The notes under the pieces: model-generated
The model's input: the letters and a program-made list of their open reading frames with translations, nothing else
Told to the model about the DNA's origin: nothing
The model's database searches: none
Shown: in pieces, positions 27,953-36,575 of the stretch
Layout of the letters: the number at the start of each line of letters is the position of its first letter
How positions within the stretch are numbered: position 1 is the first letter of the stretch
Origin: Micromonospora sp. MP36
GTDB lineage: Bacteria > Actinomycetota > Actinomycetes > Mycobacteriales > Micromonosporaceae
Assembly: GCF_008119785.1 (NCBI RefSeq)
Contig: NZ_VSFA01000036.1
Span: 1-64,000, forward strand
DNA: 64,000 nucleotides
Direction of reading: 5' to 3'
Translations under genes and position numbers: made by a program

Positions 27953-29911
27953 GTGGACGAGATTCTGACGTACGCGGCAGCCGAACCGACCGGAGCCGTC
28001 ACCTTCGCTCCGGCGAGTGGGCTCCTCGGCAGCGTCTGGCTGCTGGTGGCGATCCCGCTGGTCAGCGCGGCGATCCTGTTGCTGCTCGGCCGACGTGCGG
28101 ACCGCTGGGGCCACTGGCTGGGGGTGGGCGCGATCGGCGCCGCCTTCGTGCTCGGCCTGACCTACTTCCTCCAGCTCCGTGGTCTGGAGAACAAGCAGGT
28201 TCAGCTGAGCCTCTGGCAGTTCATCACGGTCGGCGACCTGAAGGTGGACTTCGGTCTGCTCTTCGACCCGCTGGCCGCGGTGTTCGTCCTGCTGATCACC
28301 GGGGTGGGCTTCCTGATCCACCTGTACGCGGTCGAGTACATGGCGCACGACGAGGGCCGGCGACGGTTCTTCGGGTACTTCAACCTCTTCGTCGCCGCCA
28401 TGCTGCTGCTGGTGCTCGGCAACAACTACGTGATGCTCTACTTCGGCTGGGAGGGCGTCGGTCTGGCGTCGTACCTGCTGATCTCCTTCTGGTACGGCCG
28501 GCCGAGCGCGGCCACGGCCGGCAAGAAGGCGTTCCTGATGAACCGGGTCGGCGACGCCGGCCTGGCCATCGGCATCTTCGTGCTGTTCGCCCAGCTAGGC
28601 ACCACCCAGTACGACGAGGTGTTCAGCGGCGTCGGTGCGCTGAGCCAGACCACGGTGCTGGTGCTCGGCCTGCTGCTCCTCCTCGGCGCCACCGGTAAGT
28701 CCGGCCAGTTCCCGCTGCAGGCGTGGCTGCCGGACGCGATGGAGGGCCCGACCCCGGTCTCCGCGCTCATCCACGCGGCCACCATGGTCACCGCGGGCGT
28801 CTACCTGATCGCCCGGTCCAACCCGATCTTCTCGGCGAACGCCACCCTGCAACTGGTGGTGGTCAGCGTCGGCGCGGTCACCCTGCTGATGGGCTGCCTC
28901 ATCGGCGCGGCGAAGGACGACATCAAGCGGGTGCTGGCCTGGTCCACGGTGAGCCAGATCGGCTACATGTTCCTCGGCGTCGGCCTGGGCGGCGGGGCGT
29001 ACGCGCTGGCCATCGTGCACCTGCTGGCGCACGGCTTCTTCAAGGCCAACATGTTCCTCGGTGCCGGCTCGGTCATGCACGGCATGAACGACCAGGTGGA
29101 CATCCGCCGCTTCGGCAACCTGGCCAAGTACATGAAGGTCACCTGGCTGACCTTCATGATGTGCTGGCTCGCCATCATCGGCATCCCGCCGCTCTCCGGC
29201 TACTTCTCGAAGGAGCCGATCATCGCGACGGCGTTCGAGCGGGGGGACTGGACGTCCTGGCTGTTCGGCGGGGCGGCGCTGCTCGGTGCCGGGCTGACCG
29301 CCTTCTACATGACCCGGCTCTTCGTGCTCACCTTCCATGGCCCGGCCCGTTGGACCGAGGACATCGAGCACCCGCACGAGTCGCCGAAGCTGATGACCAT
29401 CCCGCTGATCCTGCTGGCGATCGGCTCGGTCGGCGCCGGCTTCCTGCTCTCCACCTCCGTACCGGACTGGCTGACCGCCACCGCCGGCCTCGGCGGTGAA
29501 CACCCTGAGCACGAGCCGGTCCTCGCCCACTGGCTGATCACCGCGCTCTCGCTGCTGGTGACCGTGCTCGGCGCCGGACTGGCCTGGATGCTGTTCCGCA
29601 ACGGCACGGCCACCGAGCCGCAGCCGGCCGGGGTGCTGGTCACCGCCGCGCGCCGGAACCTCTACACGGACGCCTTCAACGAGGCGGTCTTCGAGAAGCC
29701 GGGCATCTTCCTCACCCGGGCGCTGGTCTTCCTCGACAACCGGGGCGTGGACGGGCTGGTCAATGGCCTGGCCGCCGCGGTGGGCGGGGGCTCGGGCCGG
29801 CTCCGGCGGCTGCAGACCGGTTTCGTGCGGTCGTACGCGACCTCGATCCTGACCGGCGCGCTGCTCGTCGTGGCGGCGTTCCTGGCGGTGCAGGCGGGGT
29901 GGCTGGCGTGA
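27953..29911 (+). CDS. nuoL: NADH-quinone oxidoreductase subunit L
   Basis: Distal proton-pumping subunit, 652 residues, related to Mrp antiporters. Conserved parts: NYVMLYFGWEGVGLASYLLI (key Glu), GKSGQFPLQAWLPDAMEGPTP (key Lys), and SALIHAATMVTAGVYL. The C terminus has the long amphipathic helix region and a last membrane anchor (SILTGALLVVAAFLAV). GTG start 27953, 10 nt after nuoK. Its stop overlaps a 22-codon ORF that leads into nuoM. Confidence 0.96.
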   Translation: MDEILTYAAAEPTGAVTFAPASGLLGSVWLLVAIPLVSAAILLLLGRRADRWGHWLGVGAIGAAFVLGLTYFLQLRGLENKQVQLSLWQFITVGDLKVDFGLLFDPLAAVFVLLITGVGFLIHLYAVEYMAHDEGRRRFFGYFNLFVAAMLLLVLGNNYVMLYFGWEGVGLASYLLISFWYGRPSAATAGKKAFLMNRVGDAGLAIGIFVLFAQLGTTQYDEVFSGVGALSQTTVLVLGLLLLLGATGKSGQFPLQAWLPDAMEGPTPVSALIHAATMVTAGVYLIARSNPIFSANATLQLVVVSVGAVTLLMGCLIGAAKDDIKRVLAWSTVSQIGYMFLGVGLGGGAYALAIVHLLAHGFFKANMFLGAGSVMHGMNDQVDIRRFGNLAKYMKVTWLTFMMCWLAIIGIPPLSGYFSKEPIIATAFERGDWTSWLFGGAALLGAGLTAFYMTRLFVLTFHGPARWTEDIEHPHESPKLMTIPLILLAIGSVGAGFLLSTSVPDWLTATAGLGGEHPEHEPVLAHWLITALSLLVTVLGAGLAWMLFRNGTATEPQPAGVLVTAARRNLYTDAFNEAVFEKPGIFLTRALVFLDNRGVDGLVNGLAAAVGGGSGRLRRLQTGFVRSYATSILTGALLVVAAFLAVQAGWLA

Positions 29912-29976
29912 TCGACCTCAACGCGGCCGCCCCCGCCGGCGGACCACGCAGTCACGACGGAGGTAAGGCCGAATAA
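29908..29976 (+). CDS. 22-codon bridging ORF between nuoL and nuoM
   Basis: A GTG at 29908 overlaps the nuoL stop (GTGA). The frame runs 22 codons and its TAA shares a base with the nuoM ATG (TAATG). The predicted peptide is polar and Gly/Ala/Pro-rich, so the likely role is ribosome hand-over rather than a working peptide. The nuoM Shine-Dalgarno (GGAGGT) lies inside it. It could also be chance; no homologue can be judged at this length. Confidence 0.4.
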   Translation: MIDLNAAAPAGGPRSHDGGKAE

Positions 29977-31508
29977 TGTCCAACTTCCCGTTCCTCTCGG
30001 TGCTGACGGTGGCGCCGCTGGTCGGCGCCCTGGTGGTGGCCCTGCTGCCGCGCCGCAGCCCGGACCTCGCCAAGCTCGTGGCGTTCGCCTGGTCGCTGCT
30101 GGTGCTGGTGCTCTCGGTGGCCATGTGGATCGCCTTCCAGGTCGACGGCGACCGGTTCCAGTTCCGCGAGTCGTACGCGTGGATCCCCAACTGGGGGGTC
30201 AACTTCACCTTCGCGGCCGACGGCATCGCGCTGGTCATGCTGATGCTGATCGCGATCCTGGTGCCGCTGGTGATCCTGGCCTCCTGGCACGACGCCGAGT
30301 CGTCCAAGCGCTCGGTGCCGGTCTACTTCGCGCTGCTGCTCGTCCTCGAGTGCACGATGATCGGCGTCTTCGCCGCCGCCGACGTCTTCCTCTTCTACGT
30401 GTTCTTCGAGGTCATGCTGGTGCCGATGTACTTCCTCATCGGCAGCTACGGCGGCCACCAGCGGCAGTACGCGGCGGTGAAGTTCTTCCTCTACTCGCTG
30501 GTCGGCGGTCTGTTCATGCTGGCCGCGGTGATCGGCCTGTGGGTGGTCGGCGGGAAGACCTTCGACTGGCAGGCGCTGAGCCAGGCCGAGATCCCGACCG
30601 ACACCGCCCGCTGGCTCTTCCTCGGCTTCTTCCTCGCGTTCGCGATCAAGGCGCCGTTCTTCCCGTTCCACACCTGGCTGCCGGACGCCGGTGGCGCGGC
30701 ACCGGCCGGCGCGGCGGCGCTGCTGGTCGGCGTGCTGGACAAGGTCGGCACCTTCGGGATCCTGCGGTACTGCCTGCCGCTCTTCCCCGAGGCGTCGAAG
30801 TGGTTCGCTCCGTGGGCGCTGGCGCTGGGCGTGATCGGCATCATCTACGCCGCGCTGCTGGCGGTCGGGCAGAACGACCTCAAGCGGCTGGTGTCGTACA
30901 CGTCGATCGCCCACTTCGGCTTCATCGGGGTCGGCATCTTCGCCTTCACCACCCAGGCCGGCACCGGCGCGGTGCTCTACATGCTCAACCACGGCCTGGC
31001 CACCGGCCTGCTCTTCCTGGTGGTGGGCATGCTCATCGCCCGCCGTGGCTCGGCGCTGATCAGCGACTTCGGCGGCGCGGGCAAGCTGGTCCCGGTGCTG
31101 GCCGGGGTGCTCTTCTTCGCCGGTCTCGCCTCGCTGGCGCTGCCCGGCACCGCGCCGTTCATCTCCGAGTTCCTGGTGCTGATCGGCACGTTCACCACCA
31201 ACAAGCCGGTCGCGGTGATCGCCACGCTGGGCATCATCCTGGCGGCGGCGTACGTGCTGTGGATGGTGCAGCGCACCACGCAGGGCACGCTCAACCCGGC
31301 CCTGACCGAGGTCGACGGCATGCGCCGTGACCTGAGCCTGCGCGAGAAGGTCGTGGTCGCCCCGCTGATCGCGCTGATCGTGCTGCTCGGCTTCTATCCC
31401 AAGCCGGTCACCGATGTCATCAACCCCGCCGTGAAGGCGACCATGCAGGACGTGGGTCGGACCGATCCCGCCCCGGAGGTCGGCAGCGTCCAGGAGGCCG
31501 CAAAATGA
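29976..31508 (+). CDS. nuoM: NADH-quinone oxidoreductase subunit M
   Basis: Antiporter-like proton-pumping subunit, 510 residues and about 14 helices. Signature segments: FFEVMLVPMYFLIG (key Glu), AIKAPFFPFHTWLPDAGGAAP (key Lys) and YTSIAHFGFIGVGIF. A GGAGGT ribosome site lies 11 nt before ATG 29976. The stop overlaps nuoN. Confidence 0.97.
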   Translation: MSNFPFLSVLTVAPLVGALVVALLPRRSPDLAKLVAFAWSLLVLVLSVAMWIAFQVDGDRFQFRESYAWIPNWGVNFTFAADGIALVMLMLIAILVPLVILASWHDAESSKRSVPVYFALLLVLECTMIGVFAAADVFLFYVFFEVMLVPMYFLIGSYGGHQRQYAAVKFFLYSLVGGLFMLAAVIGLWVVGGKTFDWQALSQAEIPTDTARWLFLGFFLAFAIKAPFFPFHTWLPDAGGAAPAGAAALLVGVLDKVGTFGILRYCLPLFPEASKWFAPWALALGVIGIIYAALLAVGQNDLKRLVSYTSIAHFGFIGVGIFAFTTQAGTGAVLYMLNHGLATGLLFLVVGMLIARRGSALISDFGGAGKLVPVLAGVLFFAGLASLALPGTAPFISEFLVLIGTFTTNKPVAVIATLGIILAAAYVLWMVQRTTQGTLNPALTEVDGMRRDLSLREKVVVAPLIALIVLLGFYPKPVTDVINPAVKATMQDVGRTDPAPEVGSVQEAAK

Positions 31509-33058
31509 CCGAGCTGAAGTTGCCGTCGATCGACTACGCGGCGCTGGCTCCCATTCTGATCATGCTGGGTGCGGCCCTGGTCGGCGTCCTGGTCGAGGCG
31601 TTCGTGCCGCGGCGGCTCCGCAACCCGGTGCAGTTGCTGCTCGCCCTGGTGGCGGTGCTCGCGGCGCTGACCATGGTGATCCTCAACGCCGACGACCGGC
31701 TGATCACCGCCGGGCACGCCATCGCGGTGGACGGGCCGACGCTCTTCCTCCAGGGCGCGATCCTGATCCTGGCGGCGATGGCGCTGCTGCTCATCGGTGA
31801 GCGGGCGGTGGAGCGGGGCGGGGCCTTCGTGGCCCACGCCGCGGTGACCGCGGAGTCGGTCGACGACCGCCGGCAGGCCGCGGGTGCGGGCGGCACCACC
31901 GAGGTGTACCCGCTGACCACGTTCGCGATCGGCGGCATGCTGATCTTCGTGGCGGCGAATGACCTGCTGACCATGTTCATCTCGCTCGAGGTCTTCTCGC
32001 TGCCGCTCTACCTGCTCTGCGCGCTGGCCCGCCGCCGGCGGCTGCTGAGCCAGGAGGCCGCGCTGAAGTACTTCATGCTCGGCGCGTACGCCTCGGCGTT
32101 CTTCCTCTTCGGCGTGGCGCTGGTGTACGGCTTCACCTCCGGTATCCCGAACCGCGCGGCCGGCGTCGACTTCGCCACCGTGCACGCGGCGGTCGCCGAG
32201 TCCTCGTCGAGCCAGGTGCTGCTCTTCGCCGGCATGGCGCTGCTCGCCATCGGCCTGCTCTTCAAGGCCGCCGCCGCGCCGTTCCACGTCTGGACGCCGG
32301 ACGTCTACCAGGGCGCCCCGACCCCGGTGACCGGCTTCATGGCCGCCTGCACCAAGGTCGCCGCGTTCGGGGCCCTGCTGCGGGTCTTCCACGTCGCCTT
32401 CTCCGGGGCCGCCTGGGACTTCACCCCGGTGCTCGGGGCGGTGGCGGTGCTGACCATGCTGATCGGCGCGGTGCTGGCGGTCACCCAGACCGACATCAAG
32501 CGGCTGCTGGCCTACTCGTCCATCGCGAACGCGGGCTACCTGCTGGTGGGCGTGCTCGCGCCGAGCAAGGACGGGCTCTCCGGCACGATGTTCTACCTGG
32601 TCGCGTACGGCTTCTCGGTGATCGCCGCGTTCGCGGTGGTGACCCTGGTCCGGGACGCCGACGGGGAAGCCACCCACCTGTCCCGCTGGGCCGGGCTGGG
32701 TCGCCGGTCGCCGTTCTTCGCCGCGATTTTCACCTTCATCCTGCTGGCCTTCGCCGGTATCCCGCTGACCAGCGGGTTCACCAGCAAGTTCGCGATCTTC
32801 GCCCCGGCGCTGGATGCGAACCAGGCCTGGCTGGTGATCGCCGGTGTGCTGACCAGCATGGTGCTGGCCTTCCCGTACCTGCGGGTCGTGGTGATGATGT
32901 GGCTCTCCGAGCCGGGCGACGCCACCCCGACGGTCGCCGTGCCGGGCGCTCTCACCTCGGCGGCGCTGGTCATCGGAGTACTGGCCACTCTGGTCCTGGG
33001 GGTCGCCCCGGCACCCCTGCTCGACCTGGCCAACGGTGCCGCCGAATTCGTGCGATGA
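31505..33058 (+). CDS. nuoN: NADH-quinone oxidoreductase subunit N
   Basis: Third antiporter-like subunit, 517 residues. Marks: FISLEVFSLPLYLLCA (key Glu), LLFKAAAAPFHVWTPDVYQGAPTP split over the key Lys helix, and AYSSIANAGYLLVG. Last gene of the operon; a strong hairpin begins 17 nt after the stop. Confidence 0.97.
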   Translation: MTELKLPSIDYAALAPILIMLGAALVGVLVEAFVPRRLRNPVQLLLALVAVLAALTMVILNADDRLITAGHAIAVDGPTLFLQGAILILAAMALLLIGERAVERGGAFVAHAAVTAESVDDRRQAAGAGGTTEVYPLTTFAIGGMLIFVAANDLLTMFISLEVFSLPLYLLCALARRRRLLSQEAALKYFMLGAYASAFFLFGVALVYGFTSGIPNRAAGVDFATVHAAVAESSSSQVLLFAGMALLAIGLLFKAAAAPFHVWTPDVYQGAPTPVTGFMAACTKVAAFGALLRVFHVAFSGAAWDFTPVLGAVAVLTMLIGAVLAVTQTDIKRLLAYSSIANAGYLLVGVLAPSKDGLSGTMFYLVAYGFSVIAAFAVVTLVRDADGEATHLSRWAGLGRRSPFFAAIFTFILLAFAGIPLTSGFTSKFAIFAPALDANQAWLVIAGVLTSMVLAFPYLRVVVMMWLSEPGDATPTVAVPGALTSAALVIGVLATLVLGVAPAPLLDLANGAAEFVR

Positions 33059-33074
33059 CCGAGGTTCTCCCGTC

Positions 33075-33105
33075 GGGGGCCGGTACGCCTGGCGTACCGG
33101 CCCCC
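33075..33105 (+). terminator. nuo operon terminator
   Basis: Perfect 13-bp stem (33075-33087 with 33093-33105) and a 5-nt loop, 17 nt after the nuoN stop. It separates the complex I transcript from the polyprenyl synthase gene. Confidence 0.9.
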
Positions 33106-33144
33106 GGTCGTATCCCCTCTTCGGGCAGGTCGAACGGGTGTGGC

Positions 33145-34227
33145 ATGGTTGAAGGCGTGGTGAAACCGGCTGGCGAGCGTTCAGGTGCCACCGGCTCCGG
33201 CGGTCGTCGGGGTCCGGAGGGCACGGGTCAGTTCGGCGCGCTCGGCCTGCACCTCGCCGACCCGCGCGTCGAGGCGTCGGTGCTGGGCCTCCTAGAGCGG
33301 GTCGAGAGCGAGCTGCGGACCAGTGTGGCCAGTGCCGACCCGCTCGTCACCGAGGCGGCCCGGCACCTGGTCGAGGCCGGTGGCAAGCGGTTCCGCCCGC
33401 TGCTGGTGGCGCTGGGCGCCCAGTTCGGCGACCCGAACGCTGCCCACGTCGTACCGGCCGCCGTGGTGATGGAGCTCACCCACCTGGCGACGCTCTACCA
33501 CGACGACGTCATGGACGAGGCGGCCGTGCGGCGGGGTGCGCCGAGCGCCAACTCCCGCTGGACCAACTCGGTCGCGATCCTGGTCGGCGACTACCTCTTC
33601 GCCCGGGCCGCGGACATCGCGGCCGACCTGGGCCCGGAGGCCGTGCGGCTGCAGGCGCGCACCTTCGCCCGGCTGGTGCACGGGCAGATCGCCGAGACGG
33701 TCGGCCCGCGCGGCACCGACCCGGTCGCGCACTACCTGCACGTGATCGCCGAGAAGACCGGCTCGCTGATCGCCACCTCGGCCCGGTTCGGCGGCATGTT
33801 CGGCGGCGCCTCCGCCGAGCACATCGAGGCCCTCGCCGGATACGGCGAGATCATCGGCGTGGCCTTCCAGCTCTCCGACGACCTGCTCGACATCGCCTCC
33901 GAGTCGGTGCAGTCCGGCAAGACGCCCGGCACCGACCTGCGGGAGGGGGTACCGACCCTGCCGGTGCTCTACGCGCTCGCCTCGGACGACTCCGACGCGG
34001 CGAGCGTCCGCCTGCGGGAGATCCTGGCCACCGGTCCGCTGGTCGACGACGCGCTGCACGCCGAGGCGCTCGGCCTGCTCCGCGAGTCCCCGGCGCTCAA
34101 GCGCGCCCGGGAGACCGTCCGCAGCTACGCCGAGGACGCCCGAGCCCAGCTCGCCCCGCTCCCCGAGGGCCCGGCCCGCCGCGCCCTCGAATCCCTCTGC
34201 GACTACATCGCCGACCGCACCAGCTAA
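33145..34227 (+). CDS. Polyprenyl diphosphate synthase (menaquinone tail)
   Basis: Trans-prenyltransferase that builds a long all-trans polyprenyl diphosphate, most likely the menaquinone side chain given the neighbours. The first aspartate-rich motif is in LYHDDVMDEAAVRRG, the second in FQLSDDLLDIASE, with GGKRFRPLL near the N terminus. 360 residues from ATG 33145. GTGs at 33157 and 33160 are possible starts, and the open frame also runs back to an ATG over the nuoN stop, but the terminator hairpin lies in that stretch, so a start downstream of it is preferred. Product length cannot be predicted with confidence. Confidence 0.9.
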   Translation: MVEGVVKPAGERSGATGSGGRRGPEGTGQFGALGLHLADPRVEASVLGLLERVESELRTSVASADPLVTEAARHLVEAGGKRFRPLLVALGAQFGDPNAAHVVPAAVVMELTHLATLYHDDVMDEAAVRRGAPSANSRWTNSVAILVGDYLFARAADIAADLGPEAVRLQARTFARLVHGQIAETVGPRGTDPVAHYLHVIAEKTGSLIATSARFGGMFGGASAEHIEALAGYGEIIGVAFQLSDDLLDIASESVQSGKTPGTDLREGVPTLPVLYALASDDSDAASVRLREILATGPLVDDALHAEALGLLRESPALKRARETVRSYAEDARAQLAPLPEGPARRALESLCDYIADRTS

Positions 34228-34264
34228 CCCCCCCCGCTTCCCCCCACCCCCCGACCGCACGCTC

Positions 34265-34319
34265 GATCATGAAGTTGTTGTCACGACACGCCGTGCTGGC
34301 GGGCAACAACTTCATGATC
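34265..34319. repeat. 16-bp perfect inverted repeat between convergent genes
   Basis: GATCATGAAGTTGTTG at 34265-34280 and its exact reverse complement at 34304-34319, with 23 nt between. The arms are AT-richer than their surroundings. It lies between convergent genes, so it may terminate both. Its composition suggests a dispersed palindromic element rather than a native terminator. Confidence 0.7.
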
Positions 34320-34357
34320 ACCGGGCGGGACGGGCGGATCGGGCCCGCGGGGGTGGG

Positions 34358-35542
34358 TTAGGGGGTGGAGCGGGACAGGAGGCGGCTGCCGGTGAGCATG
34401 AGGAGGGCGGCCAGGAGCATCGACCCGGCGGCCGACGCCCACATTGTCGGGTAGCCGAGCGCGCCGGCCAGGGCGCCCAGGCACAGCGGGCCGACGCAGC
34501 CGCCCGCGTACACCCCGGTCTGGGTGATGGAGGTGGCGGCGGCCGGAGCCTGTGGATGGAGCCGGACCACCGCGAAGTTCATCAGCCCGGGCCACGCCCA
34601 GCCGAGCCCGAAGCCGAGCAGCACGCCGGCGACCAGCGGTGCCCGGCCGGCCACCGCGAGCAGCGCCAGCCCGACCGCGCCGACCACCAGCATGCCGGCG
34701 ATCAGCGCGACGTGTCCGGTCTCCCGGCGGTCGGCAAGCCAGCCGGCGCCGATCCGGGCCAGCACGCACACCGCGCTGCCCAGGGTGAGCGTCAGGCCGG
34801 CCAGGGCCGGTGACAGCCCCCGGCCGGCGGACGAGTCCACCAGGAAGGTGCCCAGCGCGTTCGCCGCGCCGGACGCCAGGGTGGCGGCCAGGCCGATCAC
34901 CACCAGCGCCACGGTGGCCCGGCCCGCCCGTCCGGTGGCGGACGGCCGCGCCGGCCCGCGCTCCTGCTCGGGTACGGCCGGCAGCGCGGCCAGCGCCGCC
35001 CCGGCGGCGGCCACGAACGCCCAGCGCCAGCCAGCGGTCAGCGCGATGGTCGGCACCGCCGCCCCGGCCAGCAGGGTGGAGACCGGGATGGCGGCCTGCT
35101 TCACCCCGAACGAGAGTCCCTGCCGGTTGGCGGGCACGTGCCGGGCCAGTGCCGCGTTGCTGGCGAGTTGCCCGAGGGCGTTCGCGGCGGCGCTGAGCCC
35201 GAGCAGGGCGACCAGCACGGGGTAGGACCGGGCCAGCGCCGCCACGGCCAGCAGCGAGCCGGCGGAGAGCAGGATGCCGGCGCGGGCCACCACGGCGGAG
35301 CCGTACCGCTCGACCAGCGCGCCGGAGGGGACCGACGCGAGCGCGCTGATCCCGAAGTAGACCGCGACGGCCAGGCCCAGCCCGGCGGGGGAGAAGCCCA
35401 GTTCGTCGCCCATCTGGACGGCGAGGCCGCCGACCAGGAAGACGGGCAGGACGCAGGCGATGGTGGTGGCGATGGCGCCCGCGCTGGCGCGGACGGTACG
35501 GCGGGACGTGGGCGGCGCGGGGTGCAGCACGGTGTCAGTCAT
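34358..35542 (-). CDS. MFS transporter
   Basis: 394-residue membrane transporter with about 12 helices and MFS loop motifs (VPSGALVERYG between helices 2 and 3, GWLADRRETG in the second half). It resembles the CynX/NimT and sugar-phosphate exporter-like branches. Start ATG 35542 follows a TAGGTT element by 9 nt, so its leader is very short. It is transcribed divergently from the IclR-type regulator, a common regulator-target arrangement. Substrate unknown. Confidence 0.82.
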   Translation of the reverse strand: MTDTVLHPAPPTSRRTVRASAGAIATTIACVLPVFLVGGLAVQMGDELGFSPAGLGLAVAVYFGISALASVPSGALVERYGSAVVARAGILLSAGSLLAVAALARSYPVLVALLGLSAAANALGQLASNAALARHVPANRQGLSFGVKQAAIPVSTLLAGAAVPTIALTAGWRWAFVAAAGAALAALPAVPEQERGPARPSATGRAGRATVALVVIGLAATLASGAANALGTFLVDSSAGRGLSPALAGLTLTLGSAVCVLARIGAGWLADRRETGHVALIAGMLVVGAVGLALLAVAGRAPLVAGVLLGFGLGWAWPGLMNFAVVRLHPQAPAAATSITQTGVYAGGCVGPLCLGALAGALGYPTMWASAAGSMLLAALLMLTGSRLLSRSTP

Positions 35543-35716
35543 GGCCAGCCAAACCTACGCCGGCCATATTTCGGCGGCGGCCGTCACGTTTTGGCAGCTG
35601 ATCGTGTCTGTCGGTGCACGGTCTGTGCCCGGTGATCTGGCATCCTCGATCCGAACAGGCATTTCGCGCGCGGCCTGTTTTTCATATGGTGTAAGTCCCC
35701 GGCGGCGGAGGTGGTT

Positions 35717-36499
35717 GTGCGTGACCCCTTGGCGGAACCTTCGGACCTGATCCGAAGTGTCTCCCGCGCGCTTCGAGTCCTCGAGTCGGTCGGCCGTGCG
35801 CCGAGGGGACTCACCGTCAAGCAGATCGCCCGCCGTTGCGAACTGACCGTTGCCACCACGTACCACCTGGTGCGCACCCTGGCGTACGAGGGTTACGTGA
35901 TCCGGCGGGAGGACGGGACGTACATCGTCGGCCTGGAGGTGGCCGACCGGTACCGGGAGTTGGTGACCGCCTTCCGGGGGCCGCCGGCGGTCGGCGAGTC
36001 GCTGCGGCGGGCCGCTGCGGACACCGGCTGGAGCCACTACCTGGGGCGCTTCGTGGGCGGCCAGGTGGCGGTCACGGCGGTGGCCGAGGGGCCCCGCTCG
36101 CCCTACCTGGAGGACCTGGTGCCGGGCTTCGACGAGGGGGCGCACGCCACCGCCCTCGGCAAGAGCCTGCTCGCCACGCTCACCCCCGAGCAGCGCTTCC
36201 GCTACCTGCGCGAGTACGGCATGCGCCCGTTCACCAGCGCCACCCTGACCAGCCCCGAGGCGTTCGAGGCCGACCTGGCGGCCGGTGACCGGCGCGGCAT
36301 GCAGTTGGAGTTGGGGCAGTTCCGGCAGGGCGTGGCCTGCGCGGCGGTGCTGGTGACCCCGGACAAGGACATCGAACGCCGGGTGGTGCTGGCCTGCGCG
36401 CTGCCGGCCAGCGAGATGATGACCTCCGCCCGGGTGGTCCGGGCCAAGCTGCTCGCCGTGGCCCGCGCCGTGGCCGACGGCATCGCCGCCGACACCTGA
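35717..36499 (+). CDS. IclR-family transcriptional regulator
   Basis: 260-residue regulator with an N-terminal winged helix (SVSRALRVLESVGRAPRGLTVKQIA, recognition helix near LTVATTYHLVRTL) and a C-terminal GAF-like effector domain (YLEDLVPGFDEGAHATALGKSLLA). The GTG at 35717 lies 6 nt after GGAG; the GTG at 35711 abuts that site and is less likely. It probably controls the divergent MFS gene. Effector unknown. Confidence 0.88.
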   Translation: MRDPLAEPSDLIRSVSRALRVLESVGRAPRGLTVKQIARRCELTVATTYHLVRTLAYEGYVIRREDGTYIVGLEVADRYRELVTAFRGPPAVGESLRRAAADTGWSHYLGRFVGGQVAVTAVAEGPRSPYLEDLVPGFDEGAHATALGKSLLATLTPEQRFRYLREYGMRPFTSATLTSPEAFEADLAAGDRRGMQLELGQFRQGVACAAVLVTPDKDIERRVVLACALPASEMMTSARVVRAKLLAVARAVADGIAADT

Positions 36500-36504
36500 G
36501 TACG

Positions 36505-36540
36505 CCGAAGGGCCCCTCCCGGCGGGGAGAGGCCCTTCGG
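36505..36540. terminator. Bidirectional terminator between iclR-type gene and phoX
   Basis: 16-bp stem with one mismatch (36505-36520 with 36525-36540) and a GGCG loop, located between the convergent stops. Confidence 0.85.
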
Positions 36541-36575
36541 GGACGGCCCAGCGTCGGACCGCCCGGGGGATGAGG

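Noticed and set aside
33055..33144. Start of the polyprenyl synthase at the ATG overlapping the nuoN stop
   Set aside because: In frame, but a strong terminator hairpin lies inside this stretch and the extra residues are Pro/Gly-rich, so a downstream start is preferred.
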